Notes: generated from the letters alone by a model not told the origin. A stretch of DNA of 64,000 nucleotides from Phellopilus nigrolimitatus (GCA_021029095.1 JAJOHG010000022.1:186001-250000), one strand, 5' to 3'; shown: positions 18,729 through 29,370, counted from the stretch's first letter. Translations and numbers: made by a program.

Positions 18729-21700
18729 ATGTCCGCATCTACCACCTCCGACTCGCAATCGACATTTTCCTTCGCTAAGCTCAATGACAGCAACTATGCG
18801 ACATGGAAACTCGAAATGCGAGCTGCTCTCCAAGCCAAGACTCTCTGGCGCATCGCTTCTGGCATTGCGACGAAACCATCAAAGGCAGAGGAGCAGGAGG
18901 CATGGGAGGAGAAATCGGAGCAAGCAGCTGGCTTTATCTACGGAAAACTCGAGCATGGCATGCAGATCCTGGTTCAGGACGATTTAGATAACCCAGTGGA
19001 GATGTTGAAGAAGCTGAAGGAGCTTAACCAGCAGGACAATGCGGCATCGCGTTTTATTGCCTATGACGAGTTCTTCAGCATTGCCAAAGCTGAGGACGAG
19101 TCACTTACTGCTCTCACTGCTCGCGTTGAGGAGTCGTTGCACAAGCTCAGGAATGCGCGCAGCTCCAAGCTCACCCTTGTCCAGTTTGAGGATGAGCTTG
19201 CGTCCATGTGTCTTATCCGTGCCCTCCCAGACGAGTACAAAGCTTTTCGATCTGCCCTCCTTCTCATGCCTACCTTCACCCTCGAGACGGTCAAGAAAGC
19301 GTTCTTGCAGGAGCAGAAAGCCAGTGGCCCTCGTGCTGCAGACTCTGCACTCGCTCTCAAGACCTCTACTCCACCCTCCAAATCGACTTCATCGTCCTCC
19401 TCCTCGTCTCAGCCTCTTGTCTGCGATTTTTGCGGCATGAAGAACCACCTTGAAGCAACTTGCTACAAGCGTCGTGATGCGATGAAGGAGTTGAAGGACA
19501 AGAAGAAGAGGGGAGGCAAGGCAAAGGCAAATGCGGCGCAGGAGGATACAGAGTCGACTCAGTCTGCTGAGTTTGCTGGCAATGCAAGTACCCATGACTT
19601 CACAAATCCCAACTCGCCCCTCCTCTCTGATGCAGGATCTGACTGGATTGTTGATACAGGCGCCACTTGCCACATGACACCTCATCGTCATTGGTTCAAC
19701 CAATATACCCCTAATCGCACACCCATCCGCCTCGCCAACAACAACGTTATTTACTCAGTTGGAATGGGGACTGTCCGCTTTCAACCAGTGGTCAATGGAA
19801 AGAAGGGTCGTCTGCTAGAGTTTGAGCGTGTTCTTCATGTACCAGATCTCAGAAACAATCTCCTCTCAGTCCTGTATTTAACTCGTGTCAAATCATACAT
19901 TGTCACCATCAAGTCTGATCAAATTCTATTTCGACGCAACGGCACTCTCCTATTCACTGCTGCAATCAACACCAATTACGCCGCGTTCCTCAATGGACAA
20001 GTTGTGCCCATGACCCAATTCTCTGGCATGGTTAGCACCTGTCCACTCGACTTAACGCTCTGGCATCGTCGTTTTGCGCACTTGAATCATGGGGATGTGA
20101 AGAGACTGATCGATCAGGACATGGTTAAGGGGATTATTGTGAAGTCTATGGAGTCGCCTGACCCAATCTGCGAGCCTTGCATTGCAGGCAAGCAGCACCG
20201 GTCAAATGTCTCAAGACTTGCATCCCATCGTTCTACTGGTCTGTTGCAGCTGGTCCACTCTGATGTGCATGGCCCTCTGCCAGTTCAAACTCGGCATGGC
20301 TATCGTTACTGGATCACATTCATTGATGATTACAGTCGGCGCTGGGGAGTCATACCCCTTAAGAAGAAAAGCGATGCATTTGACGCTTTCAAGCGCTACA
20401 AAGCACATGCAGAGAACCTGCTCAACCTGAAGATCAAAGCGACGCGCGATGACAAGGGAGGAGAATACATGCCCAAGGCATGGGAGCAATTCTGCATCTC
20501 TGAAGGGATTCACCGGCAACACACTGTTCGTGATGAACCCCACCAGAATGGAGTAGCTGAGCGAGCAAATCGCACTTTGGCTGAGGGCATTACCACCATG
20601 CTGAACGAAGCACACCTACCTGCCAGTTTCTGGTGGGATGCGGTCAATGCTTTTGTTCATGTGCACAATCGCTCTCCTACTTCTGCTGTTCAGGGCAAGA
20701 CGCCCTATGAGCTGTGGCACAATTCCAAGCCGGATGTGTCGCATTTTCGAGTATTTGGCTGCACCTCCTATGTGCATGTCAAGAAAGATATGCGCAAACA
20801 GCTCCAGTCACACACGCAGAAATGCTCCTTCATTGGTTACCCTGAGAACTACAAAGGCTGGATATTCTGGAACTCCATAACGCGCAAAGAGGTCATTAGC
20901 GACTCTGCTCAGTTTGATGAGCGCGTGTTCCCTGGAAATACCAGGTCCCCTGTCGATTTAAGGGTTCCAACTCCTCCAGAGGCTACAGCTGTGCCGGAAC
21001 AGGGGGGAGATGGCGATGTGGATGATGTTCCGCCACTTCTTCTCCCTGCTAATCCACCAGCTCCTCCTCCTCCTCGTCCTGCCACTCCTCCTCCTCGTCC
21101 CCCACCAGCTCCAGTCACTCCTCCATTTCGTCCTGCACCACCTCCAGTGACTCCAACTCGGCCTGCTGTAAAGCGCGAGCGAGCTCCATCGGATGTACCT
21201 CCTGACCCTCCTGCGAAACGACCCAAGGAACCTCCTGCTCCCACTCCTGCACCTGAGTCTACTCCTGCACCTGAAGCGCCTTCTTGGCCTTCAACGTCTT
21301 GGCGCCCTCAGACGCGTCCTTTGCATGGGTACAGAGATGCAGTGATTAATCCACTTGCAGATTATCCAGGTCGTCGCATTCCTAGGGCTCCAGCTGCACC
21401 TACACCTGAGCCTGTGATTGAGCGCAGTGACGAGTTAGACATCATGTCTGAGGATGAGATGCAGGCTGAGGCGCTTATGTTTGCTGGGCTTATGGACTTT
21501 GGGGCAAATGCGGCACTTGAGGACTGCTACATCAGTTTTGAGGACGCACACAATCATGTGTTGAAGTCTACAAACTGCTTTGAGCATGTCTTCTCTGCGG
21601 AGGTGCGCACCCAGTATGGTCCTGAGCCAGTACACTGGAGAGACATCAAGGGACGTCCTGACGCTTCCCTCTGGGAACAGGCTGCAATGGACGAGTTTAT

Positions 21701-23186
21701 CAGTCTTGTTGAGAATGGCACCTTCACCCCAGTCAGACTTCCTTCTGGTCGCAAGACCATTGGCTGTCGGTGGGTGTTCAAACTCAAGCGCAAGGCAGAT
21801 GGCTCAGTGGACAGGCATAAGGCGCGATTGGTGGCAAAGGGTTACTCACAGCGCCCTGGCTTAGAGTTTGCACAGGTGTTTGCTCCTACTGCCAAGTGGG
21901 CTGCACTTCGCGCTATACTGGCCTTGGCTGCAATTGAGGACCTGGAGTTGTTCAGCATTGACATCTCCACTGCGTTCCTCAATGGTGACTTGGATCATGA
22001 CGTCTACATGGATCAGCCAGAAGGGTTTGAGGAGTACTATGGCGCCGGTTTTGTGCTTAAGCTTGCTAAGGCGATCTATGGTCTTAAGCAAGCTGGGCGC
22101 CAATGGCACAAGAAACTCGACTCTGTGTTGAAGGGCATGGGCTTCTCTTTGGTTCGCTGCGACAACAGCATTTGGGTCTACAGACGCGACGATGTGCGCA
22201 TCATCATTCCAGTCTATGTGGATGACATGACTATTGCTGCAAAGTCGAAGGAGCAATTCTTGTTTGTCAAGCGCGAACTTGAAAAGCACTTCAAACTGCG
22301 CGACCTCGGCCCTACCTCCTTCCTGCTTGGCGTCCATATTGAGAGAGACCGCTCAATCCGATCCCTATCCCTATCTCAGCGCCAGTACATCACTGACTTA
22401 CTTGAGCGCTTTGAAATGGCTGGATGCGGCGAGGTTTCTACTCCATTGCCAGAAGGCCATCGTCTCAGCAAGTCCATGGGTCCCCTCACTCCAGAAGAGA
22501 TCGCATTCATGAAGACTGTCCCCTACAGGCAGCTGATTGGTGCACTCATGTATCTGGCTGTGGCAACGTGTCCTGACATCTCATATGCGGTTGGACTTCT
22601 TGCGCGCTTCAGTTCTAATCCTGGTCCTGCTCACTGGAAGGCTGCAAAGCACTTGTGTCGTTACCTTCAGGGTACCAAAGACATGAAGTTGACTTATGCG
22701 CCTGACAAGAACTCGTCTGAATTGTTCACCACATTCACTGATGCGGACCATGGAGGGGATGAGGATGACAGGCGCTCTACAAGCGGCCTGGTGGTTAAGA
22801 TGGGAACTGGTGCTATCAGCTGGGCTAGTCGACTTCAGACTATTGTCACTCTCTCTACCACCGAAGCGGAATACATCTCTGCTGTCCAGGGTGGTCAGGA
22901 GATTATGTGGTTGCGCAACTTGTTCTCAGAATTTGGCTATGAATTCAATGCGCCCTCCACACTCTATGTGGACAACCAATCTGCCCTTGCTGTTGCCAGG
23001 AACCCTGAACACCATGGACGGATGAAGCACCTGGACTTGCGGCACTATTGGCTGCGCGATGTGGTTGAGTCGGGTCTTATTGACATTCGCTACCTCCCCA
23101 CCAAGTCTATGCCGGCTGACATCATGACCAAGGCGCTTGGACGCGTGAAGGTGATTGAGATGCGTGGCATGCTAGGTCTTCTATGA
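18729..23186 (+). CDS. E2 Gag-Pol polyprotein (copia order)
   Basis: About 1,485 residues from ATG 18729 (MSASTTSD); an in-frame ATG at 18627 would add 34. Counting from 18627: Gag, zinc knuckle CDFCGMKNHLEATC near 264, protease DWIVDTGATCHMT near 338, pre-integrase LWHRRFAHLNH near 477, integrase D-D-E residues near 546, 609 and 644, a Pro-rich linker near 760-890, reverse transcriptase (IDISTAFLNGDL near 1107, YVDDM near 1194), and RNase H (TDADHGG near 1369, STTEAEYIS near 1409). It replicates the element through cytoplasmic particles and integrates the cDNA. Oddity: the conserved TRPDI motif is TCPDI here, while the E1 copy keeps R. Gag and Pol share one frame, so there is no frameshift signal. 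Confidence 0.96.
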   Translation: MSASTTSDSQSTFSFAKLNDSNYATWKLEMRAALQAKTLWRIASGIATKPSKAEEQEAWEEKSEQAAGFIYGKLEHGMQILVQDDLDNPVEMLKKLKELNQQDNAASRFIAYDEFFSIAKAEDESLTALTARVEESLHKLRNARSSKLTLVQFEDELASMCLIRALPDEYKAFRSALLLMPTFTLETVKKAFLQEQKASGPRAADSALALKTSTPPSKSTSSSSSSSQPLVCDFCGMKNHLEATCYKRRDAMKELKDKKKRGGKAKANAAQEDTESTQSAEFAGNASTHDFTNPNSPLLSDAGSDWIVDTGATCHMTPHRHWFNQYTPNRTPIRLANNNVIYSVGMGTVRFQPVVNGKKGRLLEFERVLHVPDLRNNLLSVLYLTRVKSYIVTIKSDQILFRRNGTLLFTAAINTNYAAFLNGQVVPMTQFSGMVSTCPLDLTLWHRRFAHLNHGDVKRLIDQDMVKGIIVKSMESPDPICEPCIAGKQHRSNVSRLASHRSTGLLQLVHSDVHGPLPVQTRHGYRYWITFIDDYSRRWGVIPLKKKSDAFDAFKRYKAHAENLLNLKIKATRDDKGGEYMPKAWEQFCISEGIHRQHTVRDEPHQNGVAERANRTLAEGITTMLNEAHLPASFWWDAVNAFVHVHNRSPTSAVQGKTPYELWHNSKPDVSHFRVFGCTSYVHVKKDMRKQLQSHTQKCSFIGYPENYKGWIFWNSITRKEVISDSAQFDERVFPGNTRSPVDLRVPTPPEATAVPEQGGDGDVDDVPPLLLPANPPAPPPPRPATPPPRPPPAPVTPPFRPAPPPVTPTRPAVKRERAPSDVPPDPPAKRPKEPPAPTPAPESTPAPEAPSWPSTSWRPQTRPLHGYRDAVINPLADYPGRRIPRAPAAPTPEPVIERSDELDIMSEDEMQAEALMFAGLMDFGANAALEDCYISFEDAHNHVLKSTNCFEHVFSAEVRTQYGPEPVHWRDIKGRPDASLWEQAAMDEFISLVENGTFTPVRLPSGRKTIGCRWVFKLKRKADGSVDRHKARLVAKGYSQRPGLEFAQVFAPTAKWAALRAILALAAIEDLELFSIDISTAFLNGDLDHDVYMDQPEGFEEYYGAGFVLKLAKAIYGLKQAGRQWHKKLDSVLKGMGFSLVRCDNSIWVYRRDDVRIIIPVYVDDMTIAAKSKEQFLFVKRELEKHFKLRDLGPTSFLLGVHIERDRSIRSLSLSQRQYITDLLERFEMAGCGEVSTPLPEGHRLSKSMGPLTPEEIAFMKTVPYRQLIGALMYLAVATCPDISYAVGLLARFSSNPGPAHWKAAKHLCRYLQGTKDMKLTYAPDKNSSELFTTFTDADHGGDEDDRRSTSGLVVKMGTGAISWASRLQTIVTLSTTEAEYISAVQGGQEIMWLRNLFSEFGYEFNAPSTLYVDNQSALAVARNPEHHGRMKHLDLRHYWLRDVVESGLIDIRYLPTKSMPADIMTKALGRVKVIEMRGMLGLL

Positions 23187-23205
23187 TTGACATGCGTGTC
23201 AGATC

Positions 23206-23214
23206 AGGGGGGAG
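23206..23214 (+). other. E2 polypurine tract
   Basis: AGGGGGGAG directly before the 3' LTR. Confidence 0.85.
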
Positions 23215-23492
23215 TATTGGATATAGTATGATCTTGGACACTTTATTTCCTTTTATTATTTTGCGTACCGGGTGACTTGAACTCCTGACTTGTTGTTCTG
23301 CGTCACCTGACATGTTGATGTATTATGTAATGCTTCCCTTGAAGCGGCAGAGTCCATGGATGGTGCTCTCTATCTTTTGCACTCATCCATTGGACTCAGG
23401 CATGTTTAGTTTCCATAATATACTATCTTTTGCACTCATCCATTGGACTCAGGTCATTGTCTGTGTTTGTTGTGAGACCACTCCGCCTCACA
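23215..23492 (+). repeat. E2 3' LTR
   Basis: 278 bp, no difference seen to the 5' LTR; followed by target duplication GATCG. Confidence 0.95.
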
Positions 23493-23497
23493 GATCG

Positions 23498-24037
23498 TGG
23501 GACCGAGTGTGTCATCTTTTAGGTGGCGTGGGTGGCGCACGGATTTTCGCGATTCCGCGTAGTTATGAAAAGCGCTGTAATTGTGGCTTTCTTCACACAT
23601 CATAGTTTAACACTTTTGGACACTTTTATCCAGATTGATTTTTAACTTCCTTAAGCCTTTCTCCACACAGTATACTTAAACTTTCTTTTTGCCTTTGTCC
23701 ACACAAAAAAGGCTTATCAAAGGGGTGCTTTGACGAAAACATGCCTTTGTTAAGCCTTTCTTGTGTGGACAAAGGTGAAAAGAAAGTTTAAGTATACCAA
23801 TTGGAGAAAGGCATAAGAAAGTTAAAAAGTGATTTGGATAAAAGTGTCCAAAAGTGTTAAACTATAATGTATGGAGAAAGCCACAATTAAATAAAACATC
23901 TAATTGACTCACCATGGGGGGATTCTAAGTGGATGCCCGCAGTGCCAGCTCATTTGTAAGCTATTACCATCTGCAGATGATCTGTGCATCCGCAGATAGC
24001 CATCCACGGATAACTCCACCCGTGGTACAGATACGGA
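23498..24037. repeat. Right inner arm (P_R) of inverted structure around E2
   Basis: Inverted counterpart of 17153-17290, interrupted by a palindromic MITE (23580-23887). 23946-24037 is a stretch with short CCACGG/CCGTGG and CTGCAGATG-type inverted motifs that is missing from the left arm. No gene. Confidence 0.7.
23580..23887. mobile_element. 308-bp palindromic MITE with TA target duplication
   Basis: It is flanked by TA (23578-23579 and 23888-23889). Ends ATTGTGGCTTTCT and AGAAAGCCACAAT are inverted repeats, and the similarity continues inward (GTTTAACACTTTTGGACACT, CTTAAGCCTTTCTCC) so that nearly the whole element folds on itself. The left arm has the uninterrupted site with a single TA at 17205-17206, which proves the insertion. 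The TA target suggests the Tc1/mariner group. No coding capacity. Confidence 0.88.
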
Positions 24038-24711
24038 TTACGATCCTGAAACGTAGTGAAAGATCGTCCTACTAACTGGTCATTATCTTTGTGCTTGCAT
24101 ATATTTGTTGTGGCTGTGTTGCATTACAAAAAGTGTACAAAAATTGCGTTACCCGAGTGTACTTTGGTATCGGCGCCCGTGCCACAAGACTACAAAATTC
24201 AAACTTGTTACCAAATTAGGAAAATCCCCATGCTCAGCACCTTTCTCTTTTGTATTTTCAGCATAACTTTTGTTCTACTGCACGTAAAAACATGATTTCT
24301 TTTGCGTTATGCAGCGCCTCGCAGTACCTACACGATTATGTAATATAGTAGATGGGTTTGGGGGCTGAAAAATAACCCCTGAGACGATTTGTCCTGAGCT
24401 TATCCAGCCTGCAGACTTTGCAGGCTGTATGCACCAAATTCCAAAATATCCAAGCTGGTACTTCTCTGGCAGGATGAGACATTTGGAAAGGTCTACTTCA
24501 GGCCTTCCAGATGGTGTATCTATCTCTCCCATCCGTTTTGCTGGAATGTGTTGCCCTGGACTGTACGATCATTTTTGTTGTAATATCATTGCAATCGGAC
24601 CAGAACTCGCTTCTCTATCAGCAAATTACTATAAACCATGATGGGAATGACTCAAACTGGCTACCAACCAGGATCGTAACCTGCCATGCGAAGCAGTGGC
24701 CACTACCCAAG
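24038..24711 (+). mobile_element. W_R: complete short helentron-type element
   Basis: It starts TTACGATCCTG (24038) and has the exact inverse CAGGATCGTAA at 24669-24679, followed by hairpin GCCATGCGAAGCAGTGGC (24683-24700) and 11 bases ending CCAAG at 24711. Both ends match the 10.26-kb insertion in E1. Flanks GGA and TTTACG are not duplicated. It contains no gene; a sub-terminal block GTGTACAAAAATTG and a local inverted repeat AGCCTGCAGACTTTGCAGGCT (near 24407) are visible. Confidence 0.72.
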
Positions 24712-24950
24712 TTTACGTGGATGGATACCATGCTAGTCCTTAGCCAGACACAGTTGAATAAAAAACTCGCCACATCAAGCTCACATAAGCCATACTGTCA
24801 AAAATGCAGCAACGACTCATCCTGTGCTGCCAGCTTTGTATGTCAACAAATTTTTGACAGAAATTCTTCATTGCTGTACCATTGTACAGAGAATTGTCTC
24901 ATCTCTCTGAATATCTAATTTTTATGATTTTATGAACTACATTTCGTGTG

Positions 24951-24980
<30 letters not shown>
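24951..24980 (+). repeat. A30 homopolymer
   Basis: Thirty A residues inside X1 at a place where X2 has only a short A-rich stretch. It looks like local homopolymer expansion rather than a retroposon tail, since X sequence continues on both sides. Confidence 0.9.
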
Positions 24981-24982
<2 letters not shown>

Positions 24983-25735
24983 GTGACAAGTCAGAAACCG
25001 ATAAATAACCAGCAACGACCCACTTTGCCACAGCTTCTTTAGAGGTTTTTGACACAAAACCACTTCAGACCTCAGAGGTTTTATTAGACAAATATTAGGT
25101 CTAACATACAGCCATTTTATATCCGCAAATTGTTTTTGAAAATTGAGACCGAAACTGATAAAACAATCAATATTTATTGAGACTTAGACAGCTCTGCTTG
25201 ACCTTATTTGTCAGAGCTGTCTTTTTACCTTGCTCACAAGGGTATCAAAGAGAGTTGGTATCATATCTCAGCAACACGTATCTCTACAGCTTTATAACTT
25301 TGCATAACAAATATTGAGTTGTTTGGAAGTGTGAATCTGAGTTTTGGTCAAAATATGATCTGCCAAAGCCTCCCAATAAACTGGTTTAGAAAGGTTGAAT
25401 CAACCATCATTGGTTGCATATATGCAGGTTGTTGAGCTGTTGATGTTGATTAAAAATACAAGAAAATTCACAGAGGATATGTAGTATATAATTAATTAGT
25501 ATGTGAAGTTTAAAGATGTTTTTCGTACTTGATCATGCTCGGTGGTTGCAACTCAATGCTCTGTGAAAATAGAAGAAATCCCCAATTGAGCTTCAATGAA
25601 AACATGACCAGGAGCTCCAGAGATACCTATGAGCTACCAAATTTTACCATAGAGAATAATAGCATGCTTAAATATCCCATGCAAAATTTCAGAGAGAAAT
25701 ATGGACTCCTTGCTGAGTCTGAGACAAGTCTTTCT

Positions 25736-26110
25736 TATGACGGTCGCTATTGGACAAAAAAGATTGGACTTGAGGATTTTGGACTTGGACTTGGGGAATT
25801 CATCGATGATCATCGATGATCATCGATGATCACTAGTGAACGGAGCTTATTAAGGTATTTTTCACTGCTCATTAGTGAATCATCGATGATCATCGATGAA
25901 TGGAGGCTTGGTTTTCATCGCTCACTAGTGATCACTAGTGATCATTAATGAACGAGGACTTGGATTCATTGCTCATCGATGATCATCAATGAAAAAAAGT
26001 ATTATTTTCATTGATCACTAGTGATTGATGATCATCGATGATCATCAATGAGTGATGATTTTTTATAAGTCAAATCTCAATCATTGTTCATTGATGATCA
26101 ATGAAAGCGA
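25736..26110 (+). repeat. V left terminal inverted repeat with palindromic sub-repeats
   Basis: After the unique end GACGGTCGCTATTGGACAAA there are many copies of palindromic 10-mers TCATCGATGA and ACTAGTGATC/GATCACTAGT, alone or overlapping. 25736-25992 mirrors the right repeat; 25993-26110 has the same kind of repeats but no close mirror. Such arrays are typical transposase-binding or fold-back ends. Confidence 0.85.
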
Positions 26111-26550
26111 CTTGAAAGGCCAATTTATTACAAATATCCTCCTTTCCGACCAGACCCGATGTCCCTATGACACATCGTTCCAAACCTGCAGTCGGCGGTA
26201 CATCATAGAGTAGATAGACTTTGAGCACCTCAACTAGCCTCTCTGCGCTATCCTAGCCATAGCTATGACACTATGGTAGCGGTATTGACAAGTTTCAGGA
26301 ATTGTCAAGAGATGCGGACATTCAAGGTAGGTTTGGGTTTCCGAATGGATGTAATATTACATTTCAACTGTTCAATCTGTTCAATGCCAGATAGCTCGTA
26401 TGTTCAGGCGCAAAAAAGCATAACAGGGAATAAAATACTTTCAAGCAACACACATCGATATACGAGATGAAAAGCAATCAGCGAATAATGAAGAGCAATC
26501 ACCAAAAATACAGCAGGCCTCCCGCTCCCCAACTCGGTCACGTTCGGCCC

Positions 26551-28290
26551 TTACCCCACTCCTTGAGCCAACGCAGCTGCAACCGCACCGTCGCTCTGCG
26601 GGACGCCGGCGTTTTTCGCAAGTTCTGATCGCACACTCTCCAATGTGCGGTACATACCCGCATGCCTGCTTGCAAGCACAAGCCGTTGCGCCTCGAGAGC
26701 GCGACGTTCCTCCTTGAGTGTTGTTTCCATTTCCTCAAACTGGCCCATCTTGAGCTCAAGCTCGCGAGAGCGCGAGCTTGATGAGCTGTGCAAGCACGGT
26801 TCGCACGGACGTTGCTTCCGCGCCAGCGAGTGCGCGCGCAACCTTCGCGGAGGTCTGCAGGGCTAGATGCGCTGCGCGCACGACTTTAGAATGCGGGGAT
26901 GGCTGTGGAAGGCTTTTCATTGGTACCGTCAATTGCGTCGACAGCCATGCCATCGTCGCTTCCTCCGATGTCTTTGCTGCTTGTCGGTTTGAGCTCAGCG
27001 TGTGACTCTGGTTTCTGTTCCAAGTCAGTAGATTCAATGGCCTCGTCTACTTTCTCATCGTTCTCTTTGTCGGCCCCATCCGTTTTCTCCGCTTCACCAT
27101 CCTTTTTGTCTTTGTCCCCATCTGTGAGCTCATGAAAAACAGACTTTGCCGCTTCAGCTGCGACGCCTGGACCAACAACGCCTGCCAAAAACGCGACGAC
27201 GCTCATGACAGGGTTGTCTGCCTACTCGAATGGGAAACGTACATGCGCAAAGGCCCCTTCAAACCCTCGCTCTCGGCCTCAAGATATGGGTCCTCGATTG
27301 GAAGCTCGAGGAACTTGCGGATGCATTGCTGCGCGGACAGTGTGCCAACGTGCTCCTCAGTGAGTGACCAATCATCGTCATACATCTCGACACCCTCAAG
27401 CAGAAGTAGTATTTCCTGGTCTGACCAACCGTTGTCACAGTTCCCGTTCACCCTGTGCGCCGACGCGCTTTGCGGCGCCGTGAGTTTCACGAAGTCGCCA
27501 CTAAACATCGACGATGGGAACAGACCATCGAGATAGCACGGTGGACAGAACACGTAGTCCTTGTTCTTCAGCGAGTGGTAACGCACAGGTGTCGCACGAA
27601 AAGCTAACGCCTCTTGGACCGGGGTGTGAGGAACCGTTTGCAAGGCCTTTCGCTTCGGATGAAGAGACCTCGCGGGACGCCTTCGCGGTTGCTTGGTATA
27701 TATTTGAACGTAGCTTCGAAGAGCCGGGCATGGCACTGGGACCGGTATTTGCAGCACCATTCATGGCTGCTGAAGCATCCTTTGGCGAAGGTCGAGTGTC
27801 AGAGTGCAGAGACTGCAGACCACGGGGAGTGTCGAGAATAACACGGAAATGACCAGTGAATGGAGGGATCAGTGTTGCGGGTCGAGTTTTGGGATTAACT
27901 TAGACGAAGAATTAGATTAAGGTCTCTCTAAATAAAAAAAGAGACAATATCTGGTACTTAATGAGACCCCATTGCTCAAGGAAAACATGGTCACGCATAA
28001 TAGCACAGACAACACCTGCGAGGTTTCTTCGGCACGCGTTAAATGTTAGATACTCGCTTGGTTGTAGCTTGTATGTGTTGAGCATGAAGTCGCAGTAGTC
28101 CTTGAATATGGAAGGCATTTTAGAGCGGTTGCGAGAGTTGAAGAACTCAGGCAGCGCTCGTAGTATAATATGGTGCATTTTGGACATGTCGAACCACGCA
28201 GCATAGGACGGTTACCCGGTATGATGACTTTGTGTGTCTGTGCGGCGAGGTATTTGCGAGCTTTCTCCCTGGCAGCGGGCGCGGGCGCGC
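26551..28290 (-). pseudogene. SWI3: Captured SWI3/RSC8-type chromatin-remodelling subunit, decayed
   Basis: In minus-strand order: SWIRM domain ([46 protein letters not shown]), an intron (to about 27901), PPFTGHFRVILDTPRG, a ZZ-like motif (SFSCDTC, VRYHSLKNKDYVFCPPCYLD), SANT domain (WSDQEILLLLEGVEMYDDDW, VGTLSAQQCIRKFLELPIED), MSVVAFLAGVVGPGVAAEAA, an acidic linker, and a C-terminal coiled coil (KMGQFEEMETTLKEERRALE). These are the parts of the SWI/SNF-RSC core scaffold in correct order. Lesions: a frameshift before AWFDM (about 28195), one near 27590 within the ZZ motif, and near 27215 a Q-to-TAG stop together with a frame change. So it is a pseudogene inside transposon V. Confidence 0.85.
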
Positions 28291-28299
28291 GGCGGGTAC

Positions 28300-29370
28300 G
28301 CGAGCGGGTCGAACATCGACACGACAACGTATGCACGCGCCTTGCCCTCCCGATCGCGTGCCCATTCGCGCCTGGGCTCGCGCGCGGGCGCGGTGCGCGC
28401 TCCCCGCATGTCGAGCACACGTAGCGGAACGCGTCGAGAAAAACGCCGCACGTGGAGCAGTCCGTACATGCGGGCGGCACGAGCTGCCAGACCTCCGGCG
28501 GGGGTGTCCGCGGTGCGTGGAAGTGGGTCGGGGGTCGACAAGGACGCAGATTGGCGATTCAACGACGAGGAGGGGGTGAGGTAGTCGGACGAGCCAGACT
28601 TGGACTGGGGCTGCGCAAGGGTCTTCTGAGACGCAAGCCAGTGTAACTTCGGATCGCGCCAGTCCGCGACGCGGTGGCTGCCGTGCTCGCCAATGCTGAC
28701 GTCGTCGTGAGCAGTGGACGCGGACGCGGCGGACAACGAGCTCCCGGAGGTGTACGTGTAGTAAGTACGTGTAGTAATAGCGGCTGTTCTCCTGCTGCAG
28801 TGCAATTGAAGGTCGCCGTCAAACGGGTTCTGTGCCGCTCAGCGCAAGTGAGGAACCATCGGAGACGACAGACTCGAGTGTCATGATACCGTCGATAGCG
28901 CGCGACGTCTGGTCGCGCAGCCATTGCGTGTTTCGCTCGATGGACTCGGAGGATTCGGACAACTTCAGCCGCTCGAAAACTGCAGAAGGATCCGCGGGGT
29001 ACCGCTCTTTTTCTAGATGCTAAAACAAATCAAATCAAAAAACGAAACAGATATTTGGATGCCAAGGACGTACCATCGAACGCGCTTGCGTCAGACTCAA
29101 ACTCCAAGCCGGACAAGGAGTGGAAGTCCTGCACTGTCGACCCGCTCCCGCCGTTCATGATTGTCTTCATCTTTTCCACAAGTAACCCGGTGTCCCTCGA
29201 GTTGACAGTGAAGCTATCATTCTCCGGCTCGGTGTGCGCCGTCTATCCGAACGAAAGAGACAGCGAAGAGCCGCTGTTATTGCGGTTCTTGTATTCGTCC
29301 AAGCTCACAAGCGACGAGGTGTCGGATAAACTTGGGCCGTCGTAGTCGACAGTGATGTTCATGCGCAGCG
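28300..29370 (-). pseudogene. Second captured gene fragment in V, CxxC-motif protein
   Basis: In minus-strand order: DGPSLSDTSSLVSLDEYKNR, an interrupted Ser-rich part, FERLKLSESSESIERNTQWL, RDQTSRAIDGIMTLESS, SIGEHGSHRVADWRDPKLHW, PLPRTADTP, then EVWQLVPPACTDCSTCG and DAFRYVCSTCG with two C-x2-C pairs, and a Pro/Arg-rich tail that runs into the SWI3 piece. Two or more frame changes are needed to read it through. I do not recognise the family; the Cys pairs suggest a small zinc-binding domain. Confidence 0.4.

Larger units (their letters stand above)
17451..23492 (+). mobile_element. Intact Ty1/copia retrotransposon E2
   Basis: 6,042 bp with 278-bp LTRs in which I see no difference, and a perfect 5-bp target duplication GATCG (17446-17450 and 23493-23497). 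It has the primer-binding site, a 1-kb leader, a single uninterrupted polyprotein and a polypurine tract. All features needed for a recently transposed, potentially active copy are present. It is inserted near the centre of an inverted repeat made of P and W sequences. It is the reference that shows where E1 was interrupted. Confidence 0.96.

Noticed and set aside
24951..24980. A30 run as the tail of a retroposed gene
   Set aside because: X-family sequence continues on both sides and X2 has a short A-rich stretch at the same place; no target duplication around it.
25795..26110. CRISPR-like repeated units
   Set aside because: Repeats are 10-mers that overlap and vary in spacing, without unique spacers of constant length, in eukaryotic DNA; they are transposon-end palindromes.
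26551..28290. SWI3-type gene as a functional host gene
   Set aside because: Needs at least three frame changes and has an in-frame TAG where glutamine is expected; it also lies between transposon ends.
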